Shown here piece after piece: positions 43,458-52,542 of a stretch of DNA of 64,000 nucleotides. The DNA comes from Desulforhopalus sp. (GTDB lineage Bacteria > Desulfobacterota > Desulfobulbia > Desulfobulbales > Desulfocapsaceae), in NCBI GenBank assembly GCA_030247675.1, contig JAOTRX010000003.1, positions 434,001 to 498,000 on the forward strand, given 5' to 3'. A program made the translations under genes and the position numbers. The notes beneath the pieces were generated by a model that worked only from the letters and a program-made list of their open reading frames with translations, did not search any database and was not told where the DNA came from. Every line of letters begins with the position of its first letter. Positions within the stretch are counted from its first letter, which is position 1.

Positions 43458-46400
43458 TCAGGCTGAAAAGATCTGGCCCAGTTTAATCGCCAGATCTCTT
43501 TTCATAAACGGCTTCTGAAGAAAGTGCAGGCCTTCCGGGAGAAAGCCCTGGCGGGCAATGACATTTGCGGTGTAGCCGGACATGAACAGACATTTCAGGG
43601 TCGGGTTGGCCTGCAGGATGACTCTTGCCAGGTCGTTGCCATTCATCTCCGGCATGATAATGTCAGAGAGGAGAAGTCGCAACTTATCTTTATGCTTCTC
43701 GGCGAGCTGAATTGCCATATTGGCGGAGCTGGTGGCCACTACACGATAACCAAGGCTTTCCAGCATGCGCGCGTTGAGCTCGAGGATGACGGTTTCATCC
43801 TCGACAAGAAGTATCAACTGCCCTTGACCAAGAGGCGGTTCCGGTTCTTCCTGGCGTACTATCCCCTCGACTTCTCCTGTGTGTTGCGGCAGGTAGATGC
43901 GGAAGGTTGAACCTTGTCCTGGTTCACTGTATACCTTTATAAATCCGCCGTTTTGCTTAACAATACCGTATACCATCGCCAGGCCGAGGCCGGTGCCCTC
44001 GCCTTGCTTTTTGGTGGTAAAGAACGGTTCAAAGATATGCTTCAAAGTATCCTTGGTGATGCCGGAGCCACTGTCGCTGACCGAGAGCATGGTGTATTGA
44101 CCCGGTAGAAAACCAGGGTTGTCTGCACAGTATTCGCTGTTGAGGGTGACTGTGCCGGTCTCGATGATGATCTTGCCAAGGCCGTGAATGGCATCCCGCG
44201 CATTGACACAGAGGTTGGCAAGGATCTGATCGACCTGGGATGGATCAATGAAGACCGGGGCCAGCCCGGTCTGTGGCAGCCAGGCCAGCTGAATGTCCTC
44301 GCCGATCAGCCGGCGGAGCATCTTCAGGACGCCCTCAATGGTATGGTTGAGGTTTATAATCTTCGGAGTGACCGCCTGTTTGCGGGCGAAGGCCAGAAGT
44401 TGGCGGGTGAGATCCGCCGACCGCAGGGCGGCCTTTTTAATCTCTTCCAGTTCACGGTGCATCTTCGGTTCGCTTTTTGATTGTTCTAGGGCCATCTCGG
44501 CATTGCCAAGGATGACGCTGAGCATATTGTTGAAATCATGGGCGACACCTCCCGCCAGCCGGCCGACCGATTCCATTTTCTGGGCCTGCTGCAGCTGCGA
44601 TTGAATCTTTTCCTTCTCCTTCTCCGACTGTTTGAGGTCGGTGATATTCTCAAAGGCGACGCCCAGGCGTGTTCCGGGAAGGGGGAAGGCGCGGATGCGG
44701 AAGGCCTCGGTCAGCCGGTCGCCGGTGTAATACTGGTCTTCGGTTTCCATCATCTCGCCGGTTTGCAGCACCTCGATGAGACGGGTATGAATGCCATGGT
44801 CCTTGGCCTTTGGCCAGAGGGTGTCGAAGTCCAGGCCGATAAGTTGATCGATTTCCTGGCCGATGAGCCGTGCCGCCTCCGGGTTGCCGCCGACCAGCAC
44901 CAGACGGTTCGGGCGGTAGTACTGGTAAATAAAAAGTCCGGCGGGAATGGCCCGCACCAGGTCGTCGGAGGTCTGTAGGGACTCGCGGAGCTGCTGGTCG
45001 ATCCGTTTCGCCTCGACAAGATGAAAGACCATCCCAGCCAGATAGGCAACCGTTTCCACATCGTCTTCATCGTAATTAACCGGTTTGTTGCCCACCCCGA
45101 GGATGGCCACAATCTTGTCGTTATATGTGACCGGCACCACTAGCTCACGGATGACTGCGGCATGACCCGGCGGCAGGCCCTTTTTGCCGGGCATGGAGGC
45201 GTAGTCGTTATGCACCACCGGTTTGCGCTGCCGCAGGCAGTCGACCCACACCCCCGCCTGGGCAATGTCGTAATGCCGGCCTTTTCCTTCGATCCGGCAG
45301 AACTCGCGCAGGGTTCGCGACGACCACTGCTGGAGGGACAGGGTCTTCTGGTCGTCTTCGACAAAATGGAAAAAACCGATGGGGCTGTCGACCAGCTCAC
45401 AGACCTCATCCAGGACCTTGGTGAGGAGGTCGTCGAGGGAGTGGTTGCCGGCAAAGAGGGTGATTTCCAAGCGTTTCTCGGTGAGTCGCTGCAGATGGCG
45501 GGTCTTGCTCTGGTCGCGAAAGACAAGAACTGCCCCGGAAATATTGCCGCTGGTATCGTGGAGAGGTGAAGCAGTGCTGGCGATGGCTGTTCTCTTGCCG
45601 CTCTTGCCGAGTAAAAATGCTTGTCGGTCCTGCGAACAGTCCTTGCCGTCGCGCAGCACCTGCGTGACGGGATCGTCGATCTTCAGCCCGGTCCGCTCAT
45701 CGATGAGGGAGAAGACCTCCGCCAAGGGTTTGCCGACAGCCTCGACATGTAATAAACCGGTTAGCCTTTCCGCGGCCGGGTTGAGCAATTCGATCCGGCC
45801 CTCATGATCGGATACGATAATCCCATCGGCGATACCCTGCAGGATGACACTGCTTCGTTCGGCATTGCGGCGCAGCAGCTGCTCGGCGGCAAAGAGCTGC
45901 CGAAAATAATTACGTTTGGTCCGCTGTTGTATGGCTAGGCCAAGGGCAATCAGCAGGGCGGCGATACCTGAAAAGGCGAGGATCAGCAAGAGTGATTGGT
46001 TGCGCCAGGCGGCAAAGGCCTCTCTGTCGTCAATTTTGGAGATGAGGATCCATGGCGAGTTGGGAACCTCTTCGGCATAGGCGATGACCTGTTCCCCCCG
46101 ATAATCCACTCCTTTGATGATCCCCAGTCTGCCGTTTACGGCAGCCGCGGCAGGTACCTGGAGCCTGGTTTTCGGAATGCGCAGCTGCATGCCACTGTCC
46201 GGCCGGTGCCGCAGTTTGTTGAGATAGAGGACGTCGTCACCATCACCCCGCACCAGGAGTGATTCGGCGGTCTTACTGGGGATTGGCCAACCGCCGACCA
46301 AGGGGAAGAGAAACTTGCTGGTATCGTTTACCAGGATGAATACCCCAAGCAGGGCTTCTCCGAGTCGGCCATCATAATACAGCGGCGTGGCTGCCGCCAT

Positions 46401-46907
46401 AGACACTACTCCCTGATCGTCGCGGTACAGGTCGCTGAGAACCGTTTGTTTGGTGCCTATTGCCTGAGCGGTGAGGTTTTCTGCGCTGTTGTATTGTTTG
46501 AATCCCGCGACGGTTCCATGGCTCACCATGGTATTGCCCTGTGGATCAACCAGCAGTACTCCTAAAAGATGATAATGGCGGGCAATGGTACTGATGGTAT
46601 CAAGCAGGAGCTGGGCGCGTTCCGGCTGAGAATCGGCCAGATACCGCTCAACCGCCTTGGAGAAGGGTTTACCCTCGGCAAGGAGATTGGTCTCATCAAC
46701 GATACGGTGCCGCCACTTGGCAATTTCTTTGACCTTGAGAGAGGAGATGGCCTTTAATTGGTCTTCGACGAGGATGTGCTGTTGCTGCTGTTGGGCATTG
46801 AACAGCCAAATCCCAACTCCCAGGTCGAGGGCCAACAACACCAATAAAAGGATCAGTAAGCTGGTGGAAGAGGTCTTTTTGATCTGCGGTTGCACAATAA
46901 TTGACAT
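43458..46907 (-). CDS. Large hybrid sensor kinase (Cache-PAS-GAF-PAS-HisKA-HATPase-REC)
   Basis: 1149 aa. TM1 about 17-36, extracytoplasmic Cache-type sensor about 40-300, TM2 about 306-328, PAS about 345-460, GAF about 490-630 (SPIGFFHFVEDDQKTLSLQQ ... VGNKPVNYDEDD), PAS about 645-765, HisKA with H790 (GVAHDFNNMLS), HATPase about 890-1015 and a C-terminal receiver with phospho-acceptor D1082 (LLSDIIMPEMNG). No output domain follows, so phosphate must pass on through an HPt protein; none is in the window apart from the HPt of CheA. MSIIVQPQIKK is the start. In an MCP - kinase - TauE - SpeE-like operon. Confidence 0.9.
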   Translation of the reverse strand: MSIIVQPQIKKTSSTSLLILLLVLLALDLGVGIWLFNAQQQQQHILVEDQLKAISSLKVKEIAKWRHRIVDETNLLAEGKPFSKAVERYLADSQPERAQLLLDTISTIARHYHLLGVLLVDPQGNTMVSHGTVAGFKQYNSAENLTAQAIGTKQTVLSDLYRDDQGVVSMAAATPLYYDGRLGEALLGVFILVNDTSKFLFPLVGGWPIPSKTAESLLVRGDGDDVLYLNKLRHRPDSGMQLRIPKTRLQVPAAAAVNGRLGIIKGVDYRGEQVIAYAEEVPNSPWILISKIDDREAFAAWRNQSLLLILAFSGIAALLIALGLAIQQRTKRNYFRQLFAAEQLLRRNAERSSVILQGIADGIIVSDHEGRIELLNPAAERLTGLLHVEAVGKPLAEVFSLIDERTGLKIDDPVTQVLRDGKDCSQDRQAFLLGKSGKRTAIASTASPLHDTSGNISGAVLVFRDQSKTRHLQRLTEKRLEITLFAGNHSLDDLLTKVLDEVCELVDSPIGFFHFVEDDQKTLSLQQWSSRTLREFCRIEGKGRHYDIAQAGVWVDCLRQRKPVVHNDYASMPGKKGLPPGHAAVIRELVVPVTYNDKIVAILGVGNKPVNYDEDDVETVAYLAGMVFHLVEAKRIDQQLRESLQTSDDLVRAIPAGLFIYQYYRPNRLVLVGGNPEAARLIGQEIDQLIGLDFDTLWPKAKDHGIHTRLIEVLQTGEMMETEDQYYTGDRLTEAFRIRAFPLPGTRLGVAFENITDLKQSEKEKEKIQSQLQQAQKMESVGRLAGGVAHDFNNMLSVILGNAEMALEQSKSEPKMHRELEEIKKAALRSADLTRQLLAFARKQAVTPKIINLNHTIEGVLKMLRRLIGEDIQLAWLPQTGLAPVFIDPSQVDQILANLCVNARDAIHGLGKIIIETGTVTLNSEYCADNPGFLPGQYTMLSVSDSGSGITKDTLKHIFEPFFTTKKQGEGTGLGLAMVYGIVKQNGGFIKVYSEPGQGSTFRIYLPQHTGEVEGIVRQEEPEPPLGQGQLILLVEDETVILELNARMLESLGYRVVATSSANMAIQLAEKHKDKLRLLLSDIIMPEMNGNDLARVILQANPTLKCLFMSGYTANVIARQGFLPEGLHFLQKPFMKRDLAIKLGQIFSA

Positions 46908-46972
46908 AGTCTGGTTACTGCCATTCCCCCGCCGGAAGGAGAGGGCTTCCGGCGGGGCGGTTGGTACTGCAA

Positions 46973-48637
46973 TTAGACCTTGAACCGTTTCATCAGTTCC
47001 TGCAGCTTGCCGGCAAGATCGGAGAGGGCCTGGGCGCTGGCCTGGACCTGACCGCTGCCGGCGCCAACCTGGGTGGCCTCTTGGTTGATCTCGGAAATAT
47101 TCTTGGTGATTTCGCCAACGACTATTGAGCTTTGGGCAACATTCTCGTTGACCTCAAGAATGCCCTGGGCGGCCTGGGAGATGTTGCCGGCGATCTCGTT
47201 GGTGGCGGCCGATTGTTCCACTACCGCCGTGGCGATGCCGCCGATGACGTTGTTGATCTCGGCAATGACCGCGGAAATATTTTCAATATCGCCGATCGTC
47301 GAACTGGTGGTGGTCTGCATCTCGTCGATCTGGCTCTTGATATCGACCGTCGCTGCCGCCGTCTGCCGTGCCAGTTCCTTGATCTCGTTGGCGACTACGG
47401 CAAAACCCTTGCCCGCTTCGCCGGCCCTGGCAGCCTCGATGGTGGCGTTGAGGGCGAGGAGATTGGTTTGTTCGGAGATCTCGGTGATGGTTTCGGTGAC
47501 CTTGCCGACTTTGCGCGCCGACTCACCCAGGGCGGTGATTTTTTCCGAGGTGGCATGGCTCTGGGCCACCGCTTTTTCCGATACCTCGCGGGCCTTTTCA
47601 GCGCTTTGGCTGATCTCGTTGACGGTGGCGGTCATTTCTTCGGTGGCGGTGGCCACCAGGCCGACGTTACTGGATGACTGCTCCATGGCGGCGGAGACCG
47701 AATGGAAGTTCGAGCTCATCTCTTCGGCGGCGGTGGCGACGGTGCCGGATTTGCTGGCAGTGCCCTGGGCAGAGGAGGAGAGCTGCCGGGATACCGCGGC
47801 AAGGTCGGTTGACGAGGAGGAAAGGGTGTTGACGCCAGCGGCGATCTCGCCGATCATCGATCGCAATTGCCGTAGGGTGCCATTCATCGCGTTGGCCATG
47901 ACGCCTATCTCGTCCTTTTGATCGATCTCAAGTTTTGCCGTCAGATCGCCTTTTGCCATGGTCTCGGCCAATTTCACCGTCTGGGCCACCGGTCCGGTGA
48001 TCGAGCGAATGATCAGGAAGGCGGCAAGGATACCTATCGCTATGGCCATGGCTGCCAGAATGACAATGAGCATCTCCGCCCGAGTGGCGCTTGCTTCAGC
48101 ACTCTTGGCGAGATCTCCGGACAATTTATTCTGCAGCGATATGACATCGTCGCTGGCTGCGAAGTATTTTGACTGGGCCTCCCGTATCTTTGTCAGCAAC
48201 ATGCCCTTGGCCTTGTCCAGCTCACCGGCCTTGATATGTCCAATATATTGATCAGTGGCTTCAATATAGGCGGCTCGGGCGTCGAAGAGGCTTTTGGCCT
48301 TGGCCAGCGTCTCTGGGTCTTTGCTGGTTTTTTGCAGGGTTTCGATGTTCTTGCCGATGATGGCGCGGGACTTTTCTACCCGCGCCAGTTCAGCCTGCTG
48401 GGTTTCCTTGCTGGTATCAATGATGATATTGCGCAGGGCACGGGCAATAACATTGATGTTGTCGTTGATCTCGTTGGCTAGTTCAACCTTTGGCATGCGG
48501 TCATCGGCCAGGGTGGATAGATCGTCATTGAGCCGCTCGATAACTGTAAACGACACCCCGCCATTGACCAGCAGGAAGAGAAGGATTAAGGAAAACGCTA
48601 GGGTCAGCCGGGTTCCTATTTTCATGTTTTTCAGCAT
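46973..48637 (-). CDS. Methyl-accepting chemotaxis protein (4HB sensor)
   Basis: 554 aa. TM1 about 10-31, helical four-helix-bundle sensor about 32-188 ([20 protein letters not shown]), TM2 about 190-212, HAMP about 213-265 ([12 protein letters not shown] begins the signalling rod) and a cytoplasmic hairpin with the tip [31 protein letters not shown] precedes the ATG. It ends in QELMKRFKV with no CheR-docking pentapeptide. It is followed after 65 bases by the hybrid kinase gene and may report to it as well as to the chemosensory array encoded 8-17 kb upstream on the same strand. A sigma-54 promoter match lies 94 bases before its start. Confidence 0.88.
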   Translation of the reverse strand: MLKNMKIGTRLTLAFSLILLFLLVNGGVSFTVIERLNDDLSTLADDRMPKVELANEINDNINVIARALRNIIIDTSKETQQAELARVEKSRAIIGKNIETLQKTSKDPETLAKAKSLFDARAAYIEATDQYIGHIKAGELDKAKGMLLTKIREAQSKYFAASDDVISLQNKLSGDLAKSAEASATRAEMLIVILAAMAIAIGILAAFLIIRSITGPVAQTVKLAETMAKGDLTAKLEIDQKDEIGVMANAMNGTLRQLRSMIGEIAAGVNTLSSSSTDLAAVSRQLSSSAQGTASKSGTVATAAEEMSSNFHSVSAAMEQSSSNVGLVATATEEMTATVNEISQSAEKAREVSEKAVAQSHATSEKITALGESARKVGKVTETITEISEQTNLLALNATIEAARAGEAGKGFAVVANEIKELARQTAAATVDIKSQIDEMQTTTSSTIGDIENISAVIAEINNVIGGIATAVVEQSAATNEIAGNISQAAQGILEVNENVAQSSIVVGEITKNISEINQEATQVGAGSGQVQASAQALSDLAGKLQELMKRFKV

Positions 48638-48730
48638 TGGTCGTCTCCTAGAAAGATAGTGGTTACAGAGAATATTTTTTTGGCCGCAAGGCCCTATAGT
48701 GTATTACCCAGCTGTATTGCCTTTCGAAGT

Positions 48731-48746
48731 TGCAATAAGTATTCCA
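48731..48746 (-). promoter_or_regulatory. Possible sigma-54 promoter of the MCP operon
   Basis: Minus strand reads TGGAATACTTATTGCA: exact -12 TTGCA, exact GG-N10-GC core, two mismatches in the -24 box. It is 94 bases from the MCP start codon. Confidence 0.45.
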
Positions 48747-48866
48747 GGAAGGGTGGAACTTCGGTAAACACCTGCTGTTGCAAAGCATATCACAAAAACC
48801 AGGAAAGCAACAAAGCAGGAAGAAAATAAAATTGGCGGTTATCCTTGAGCGTCATTGGTAGAGGGA

Positions 48867-48878
48867 GGTAAATTTACC
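48867..48878. promoter_or_regulatory. Perfect palindrome GGTAAATTTACC
   Basis: 12 bp, with no mismatch, about 120 bases upstream of the sigma-54 match for the MCP operon. A second, imperfect version lies at 48993-49007. The position fits an upstream activator site; the binding protein is unknown. Confidence 0.3.
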
Positions 48879-49081
48879 ACCGGCCATGGACAATTTTGTC
48901 GCCGGGAGCTTTTTGGTGATAAGTGTTTGGGTAAGGATAGATTTGCATTTCAATACGATAGCGTGGTAAAGCGGGGTCCGGTGGGCCGGGGAGGTGAATT
49001 TGCCACCCGGAAGAGCGATGGCATAAGGCAAGGGTTTTCACCCCTATTTTCTTTGCCGCGAATCGATGGGCGAAGAGTGGC

Positions 49082-49468
49082 TCAGAAAACTTCTGAGAGG
49101 TGGAGGGATTGACTGATCGCCGCCGCCAGTTCGGCCTCGCTGACGGGTTTGACAAAAAAGAAATTAACCTTGGCGGTGCGCAGCGCCTGTTCAACAGCAC
49201 CAAGGCCCTGCTCTGTTACAACAATGACCGGTGGATGATCAATGCCGGAGGTTGCCGCAAATTTTTCCAGTTGTTCCAGGATGGCAACGCACGAGCGGTT
49301 CTCACCGAACAGCTCGAAGATGATCAAATCGAACATCTCCGTCAGCAGGAATTCGGCATCGAACTCCTCAAGAATAAGGTGGACCGGGTTGATGCGCAGG
49401 CTGTGCAGAACCTGCTCGACGGTCAGTTTGGCGCTGCTGTCATCGTAACTGAGCAAGACATTCGGCAT
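49082..49468 (-). CDS. Pseudo-receiver protein (phospho-acceptor Asp replaced by Glu)
   Basis: 128 aa with the length and pattern of a receiver: first strand and acidic pair (VLLSYDDSS, D9/D10), third strand LIIFELFGE, then VIVVTEQG and the Lys of FFFVKPVS. At the phospho-acceptor position stands Glu52, a side chain that often mimics a phosphorylated Asp. It should therefore be locked in one state and work by binding a partner. AGGAAAAGT precedes the ATG. A sigma-54 promoter with a nearby inverted repeat lies upstream, and the NtrC-type regulator is 235 bases further upstream on the same strand. Confidence 0.7.
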   Translation of the reverse strand: MPNVLLSYDDSSAKLTVEQVLHSLRINPVHLILEEFDAEFLLTEMFDLIIFELFGENRSCVAILEQLEKFAATSGIDHPPVIVVTEQGLGAVEQALRTAKVNFFFVKPVSEAELAAAISQSLHLSEVF

Positions 49469-49551
49469 ACTTTTCCTGGACGGAACTGTTTCCCCCGTTT
49501 ACCGGGAGACGGGTGGCTGGGATAATACGCCACATGGGTCGAGTATGCTGA

Positions 49552-49567
49552 AGCAACTCCTGTACCA
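49552..49567 (-). promoter_or_regulatory. Sigma-54 promoter of the pseudo-receiver gene
   Basis: Minus strand TGGTACAGGAGTTGCT differs from TGGCAC-N5-TTGCW at one position, with the GG-N10-GC core exact. Start of transcription would be about 49540, 72 bases before the ATG at 49468. Confidence 0.6.
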
Positions 49568-49578
49568 GAGATACAAGG

Positions 49579-49610
49579 AATATCGAATTTGTAGATATGT
49601 ATTCGATATT
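49579..49610. promoter_or_regulatory. Inverted repeat just upstream of a sigma-54 promoter
   Basis: AATATCGAAT (49579-49588) is the exact mirror of ATTCGATATT (49601-49610), 12-base spacer. It begins 11 bases upstream of the -24 box at 49552-49567, a suitable place for an activator or repressor of the pseudo-receiver gene. Confidence 0.5.
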
Positions 49611-49683
49611 AGTGATATTTCAAGGCGTTCGCGGCCGGTGGCAGGAGAGCGCAGGTGCCCCGGCAGGGGGGGAAGGGAGGGGA

Positions 49684-49705
49684 GAGGAGGCAGGTTTACC
49701 TCCTC
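49684..49705 (-). terminator. Hairpin at the end of the NtrC-type regulator gene
   Basis: GAGGAGG (49684-49690) pairs with CCTCCTC (49699-49705). It overlaps the stop codon of the regulator gene. On the minus strand it is followed by pyrimidine-rich but not T-only sequence. Confidence 0.4.
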
Positions 49706-51137
49706 ATTGGTATTTCGTAGGGTGCTCTCCGCTCAGGGCTGTGTCCGAAGGTTGACTGGAGAAATCCTTCATGGCCAGACCGAGTTCCTTGATCTTGGCG
49801 TAGAAATTCTTCTTATGCATGCCGGAGAGTTTCAGGGCCTGCTGCAGGCTGCCCTGGGACAGGCAGAGGGTTTTTAACAGGTAATCCCGGTCAAATTCTT
49901 CCAGGGCCTGTTCCTTGGCCTCTTTGTAGCTGATCACCGAATCTTGACCGCTGTCGCCCACCACCCGGCGGACATCGGCCAGGGAGATTTTCCGGCTGGT
50001 GGCCATCTGGGAGATTTTATAGAGGGTCTGTTTCAACTGGCGGACGTTGCCCGGCCAGTCCTTGTCGATGAGCTGCGAGGCGGCGTCGGCGGAGATCTCG
50101 TAGGTGATGTTTTTTGCCGTGCCGAAGAGATCGAGAAAGTGCCAGATGAGCGGCAGGATATCGCCTTTTCGCTCGTCGAGCGGGGTGGTCTTGATAATTG
50201 AGGCCGACAGCCGGAAGTACAGGTCCTCGCGGAATTTCCCGGCCCGGCACATCTCTTCGAGATCACGGTTGGTGGCGGCGACGACCCGCACATCGACCTT
50301 GTGGATCTTCGCCTCACCGACCCGCGAATATTCGCCGTCGTCGAGAAAACGCAGCAGTTTGGCCTGCACCTCCAGAGGCAGTTCGCCCACCTCGTCGAAA
50401 AACAGGGTGCCGCCATCGGCCGTGCCGATGTAGCCCTTGGTGCTCTTTACCGCCCCGGTAAAGGCGCCGCTGACATGGCCGAACAGCTCGGTCTCGGCCA
50501 GCGTTCCGAGAACGGCGCAGTTGACCGGCATGAAGACATTGCCGCTGCGGCTGCTGTTGCGGTGGATGTCTCGGGCGATGATCTCCTTGCCGGTCCCCGA
50601 TTTGCCGAGGATGAGCACCGGGATGTCGAGATTGGCCAGCGAGGCGATTTCATCCCGGATGTCCCGCGTCGACATGGATACGCCAATATAGCCGCTGCCC
50701 TTTCGCTCCGGGGAATTGGAGGTGACAAAGGCATTGCGCAGCCTCTTGAAATGCAGGGCGGCGTAGACGGTGTACACAAGCTGCGATTCATTGAAGGGCT
50801 TGAAAAGAAAGTGGGTCAGGCCCATCTTCAGGCAGGGATCAAGGTTTTGTTCATCCGGCACGCCGGTGATGATGACCACCTCGGTGCTGATCGAGGCCTC
50901 AAGGAGTTTTTTGGCGAAGTCAATGCCGTTCATCTCCGGCATATTGATGTCGACCATCGCCAGGTCGTAGGCCTTGCCCTTAATGTTTTTAATGGCCTCC
51001 AGCGGATTGGTATGGGCCTCCACCACGTAGCCGCTGGCGGTGAGGGTGGTGGCGATGAAATCAACAATACTCGGTTCGTCGTCGACGATCAGCACCTGGG
51101 CGTTTTTTACCGCTCGTGCCTTATACCCCATGGGCAT
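49704..51137 (-). CDS. NtrC-family sigma-54 response regulator
   Basis: 477 aa. Receiver about 10-125 with phospho-acceptor D63 (MVDINMPEM), AAA+ about 150-380 with GKSGTGKE, GAFTGA and LFFDEVGE, and a C-terminal Fis-type HTH (SLQQALKLSGMHKKNFYAKI) followed by a 20-residue tail. The 5' end lies in a repeat: the first codons, MPMGYKA, are the end of an R1 repeat copy, and no ribosome site precedes either in-frame ATG (51135-51137, 51129-51131), so the repeat may have replaced or created the start region. The longest frame would translate the whole repeat. Lies just downstream of a small hybrid kinase that is its likely partner. Confidence 0.82.
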   Translation of the reverse strand: MPMGYKARAVKNAQVLIVDDEPSIVDFIATTLTASGYVVEAHTNPLEAIKNIKGKAYDLAMVDINMPEMNGIDFAKKLLEASISTEVVIITGVPDEQNLDPCLKMGLTHFLFKPFNESQLVYTVYAALHFKRLRNAFVTSNSPERKGSGYIGVSMSTRDIRDEIASLANLDIPVLILGKSGTGKEIIARDIHRNSSRSGNVFMPVNCAVLGTLAETELFGHVSGAFTGAVKSTKGYIGTADGGTLFFDEVGELPLEVQAKLLRFLDDGEYSRVGEAKIHKVDVRVVAATNRDLEEMCRAGKFREDLYFRLSASIIKTTPLDERKGDILPLIWHFLDLFGTAKNITYEISADAASQLIDKDWPGNVRQLKQTLYKISQMATSRKISLADVRRVVGDSGQDSVISYKEAKEQALEEFDRDYLLKTLCLSQGSLQQALKLSGMHKKNFYAKIKELGLAMKDFSSQPSDTALSGEHPTKYQ

Positions 51138-51177
51138 ATGTTTCGTATGGGCAGGCAAGCTGCTCAACTCAGCTTTA
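51119..51177 (-). repeat. Dispersed ~55-bp repeat R1, copy D
   Basis: Minus strand reads TAAAGCTGAGTTGAGCAGCT, then TGCCTGCCCATACGAAAC and ATGCCCATGGGGTATAAGG. The first three bases are the TAA stop of the upstream kinase gene and the end supplies the start codon and first residues of the NtrC-type regulator gene. Confidence 0.85.
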
Positions 51178-52335
51178 TAGATGGACATCGCGTACCGCTT
51201 TTTCCAGTTGGTCGAGGGTGAATGGTTTCTGGAGAAAAGCTGCGTTCCCGGTAGTTCCCCCCGGGCTTGTCTCGCGCTCTTGTCCGGACATAAAAATAAT
51301 CCGTGCCCCAGGTTTGATAGCCAGCAGCTTCCGCTGGCATTCGTAGCCGTTGCCGTCACGAAGGCCGACATCCATCAGCACGGTGGTGATTATATCATGC
51401 AGGTGTTGGTATTCTTCCTGCGCTTCGGCGCAGGTATTGACACAAAACACCATATGCCCGCGTCGCTGCAGGCGGTTGAGGAGCAGGGTGCGCATCGCCT
51501 CGTCGTCTTCCACCACTAAAAAGCATTGCTTGGCCAGTCCGGTGTTCCCCGGCATGTGCCCGGCATCGGAAAGGATTTCGGGGTATTGCGCCTTTTTTCC
51601 CTCGCCCGTCACAGGAAAGTTGGCACTGGCCAGGGTGGTGTGGTCCGCGTCGCGGCTTATGCGGAGCCTTCCCCGGTGTCGCTCGGCCAGGATGCGCGCC
51701 GCATAAAGGCCGAGGCCGGGCAGGGCGCTGCCGGCAGGACCAGGCAGGATCGATCTTCCCGGAGAGGCGGCGACGTTATCCGGGCAGCCCGGCCCGTGGT
51801 CTCTGAAAGTGAAGGCCAGGGTCGCGGGAGTGGTGTCCTTTGCCAATCCGATGCTCAATGAAATTTCGCCGCCCTCCGGGGTGGCGTCAACGCAGTTTTC
51901 TCCCAGATAAAAAAGCAGCAGGATGATGTCCCGGCCATTGCCGATGATCTTTTCCTGGTCGATGGCCGACTCAACGACGAAGCGATGGACGCGGGAGATG
52001 CAGTTCAGCAGTTCAACGGCCTTGCTTGCGAGAAGGAGGGGCGATTGGCTGCCGCAGGCGGTTTCCCCGTCGCGGGTGAATCCATAAAGATTTGCGGTCT
52101 GGCTGATGCCGCGTTGCAGCAATTCGTCGATCAATTCACCCCGCTTGCCTGCGAGATCGCCGAGGAGGGCGTTCGCCTGCTGGAGCATGGCGGTTTGCCC
52201 GCCGAGACCGGTAAAGATGTTGTTATAGCTGTGAGCTACCCCACGCGCCACCCGCCGTACCGCGGTAAGGTACTTGTGCTGCAGCAGCAGGTTTTCGAGG
52301 TTAGTCTCGGACAGATCTAAGCCGATTGTCGCCAT
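51175..52335 (-). CDS. Soluble hybrid histidine kinase with terminal receiver, no sensor domain
   Basis: 386 aa. HisKA-type helix with H35 (GVAHSYNNIFTGLGG), HATPase with GENCVDATP (N box), DHGPGCPD (G1) and GLGLYAARIL (G2), then a receiver from about 268 with phospho-acceptor D322 (VLMDVGLRDGNG) and K in FLQKPF. The ATPase part has non-standard G1 and lacks a clear F box, so activity may be low. There is no input domain, which suggests it is driven by a partner. ATG 52333-52335 has only a weak ribosome site. The R1 repeat begins at its stop codon. Confidence 0.75.
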   Translation of the reverse strand: MATIGLDLSETNLENLLLQHKYLTAVRRVARGVAHSYNNIFTGLGGQTAMLQQANALLGDLAGKRGELIDELLQRGISQTANLYGFTRDGETACGSQSPLLLASKAVELLNCISRVHRFVVESAIDQEKIIGNGRDIILLLFYLGENCVDATPEGGEISLSIGLAKDTTPATLAFTFRDHGPGCPDNVAASPGRSILPGPAGSALPGLGLYAARILAERHRGRLRISRDADHTTLASANFPVTGEGKKAQYPEILSDAGHMPGNTGLAKQCFLVVEDDEAMRTLLLNRLQRRGHMVFCVNTCAEAQEEYQHLHDIITTVLMDVGLRDGNGYECQRKLLAIKPGARIIFMSGQERETSPGGTTGNAAFLQKPFTLDQLEKAVRDVHL

Positions 52336-52454
52336 CAGTAGTTCTATGTACTTGAAACAGTATCGTAATTTAGGAAAGAAGAAGCTTGCCTGCGCTTCTC
52401 GTCCACTTCAATAGACGAAGTGTATCACAGGCCTTGGGGCGATTCAAATACCTG

Positions 52455-52477
52455 ACCGGAGATTTTCTTTCTCCGGT
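52455..52477 (-). terminator. 8-bp hairpin after the receiver gene
   Basis: ACCGGAGA (52455-52462) pairs with TCTCCGGT (52470-52477) around a 7-base loop, 66 bases past the receiver stop on the minus strand. No T-run; weak terminator or processing hairpin. Confidence 0.35.
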
Positions 52478-52542
52478 ATTATACCTGTGGCCGGGCCTCG
52501 AAACATCGATGGCCGGGGTGAGGCGGCAGAACGGCGGGGGGC

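Larger units (their letters stand above)
48638..49081. other. Intergenic region before the MCP gene
   Basis: 444 bases. Contains the sigma-54 match at 48731-48746 and a perfect 12-bp palindrome GGTAAATTTACC at 48867-48878, with a related imperfect word GGTGAATTTGCCACC at 48993. Open frames here have no ribosome site and unlikely composition. No gene is seen. Confidence 0.5.

Noticed and set aside
52380..52395. AGCTTGCCTGC resembling an R1 repeat fragment
   Set aside because: Only about eleven bases match and the flanking parts of the repeat are absent.
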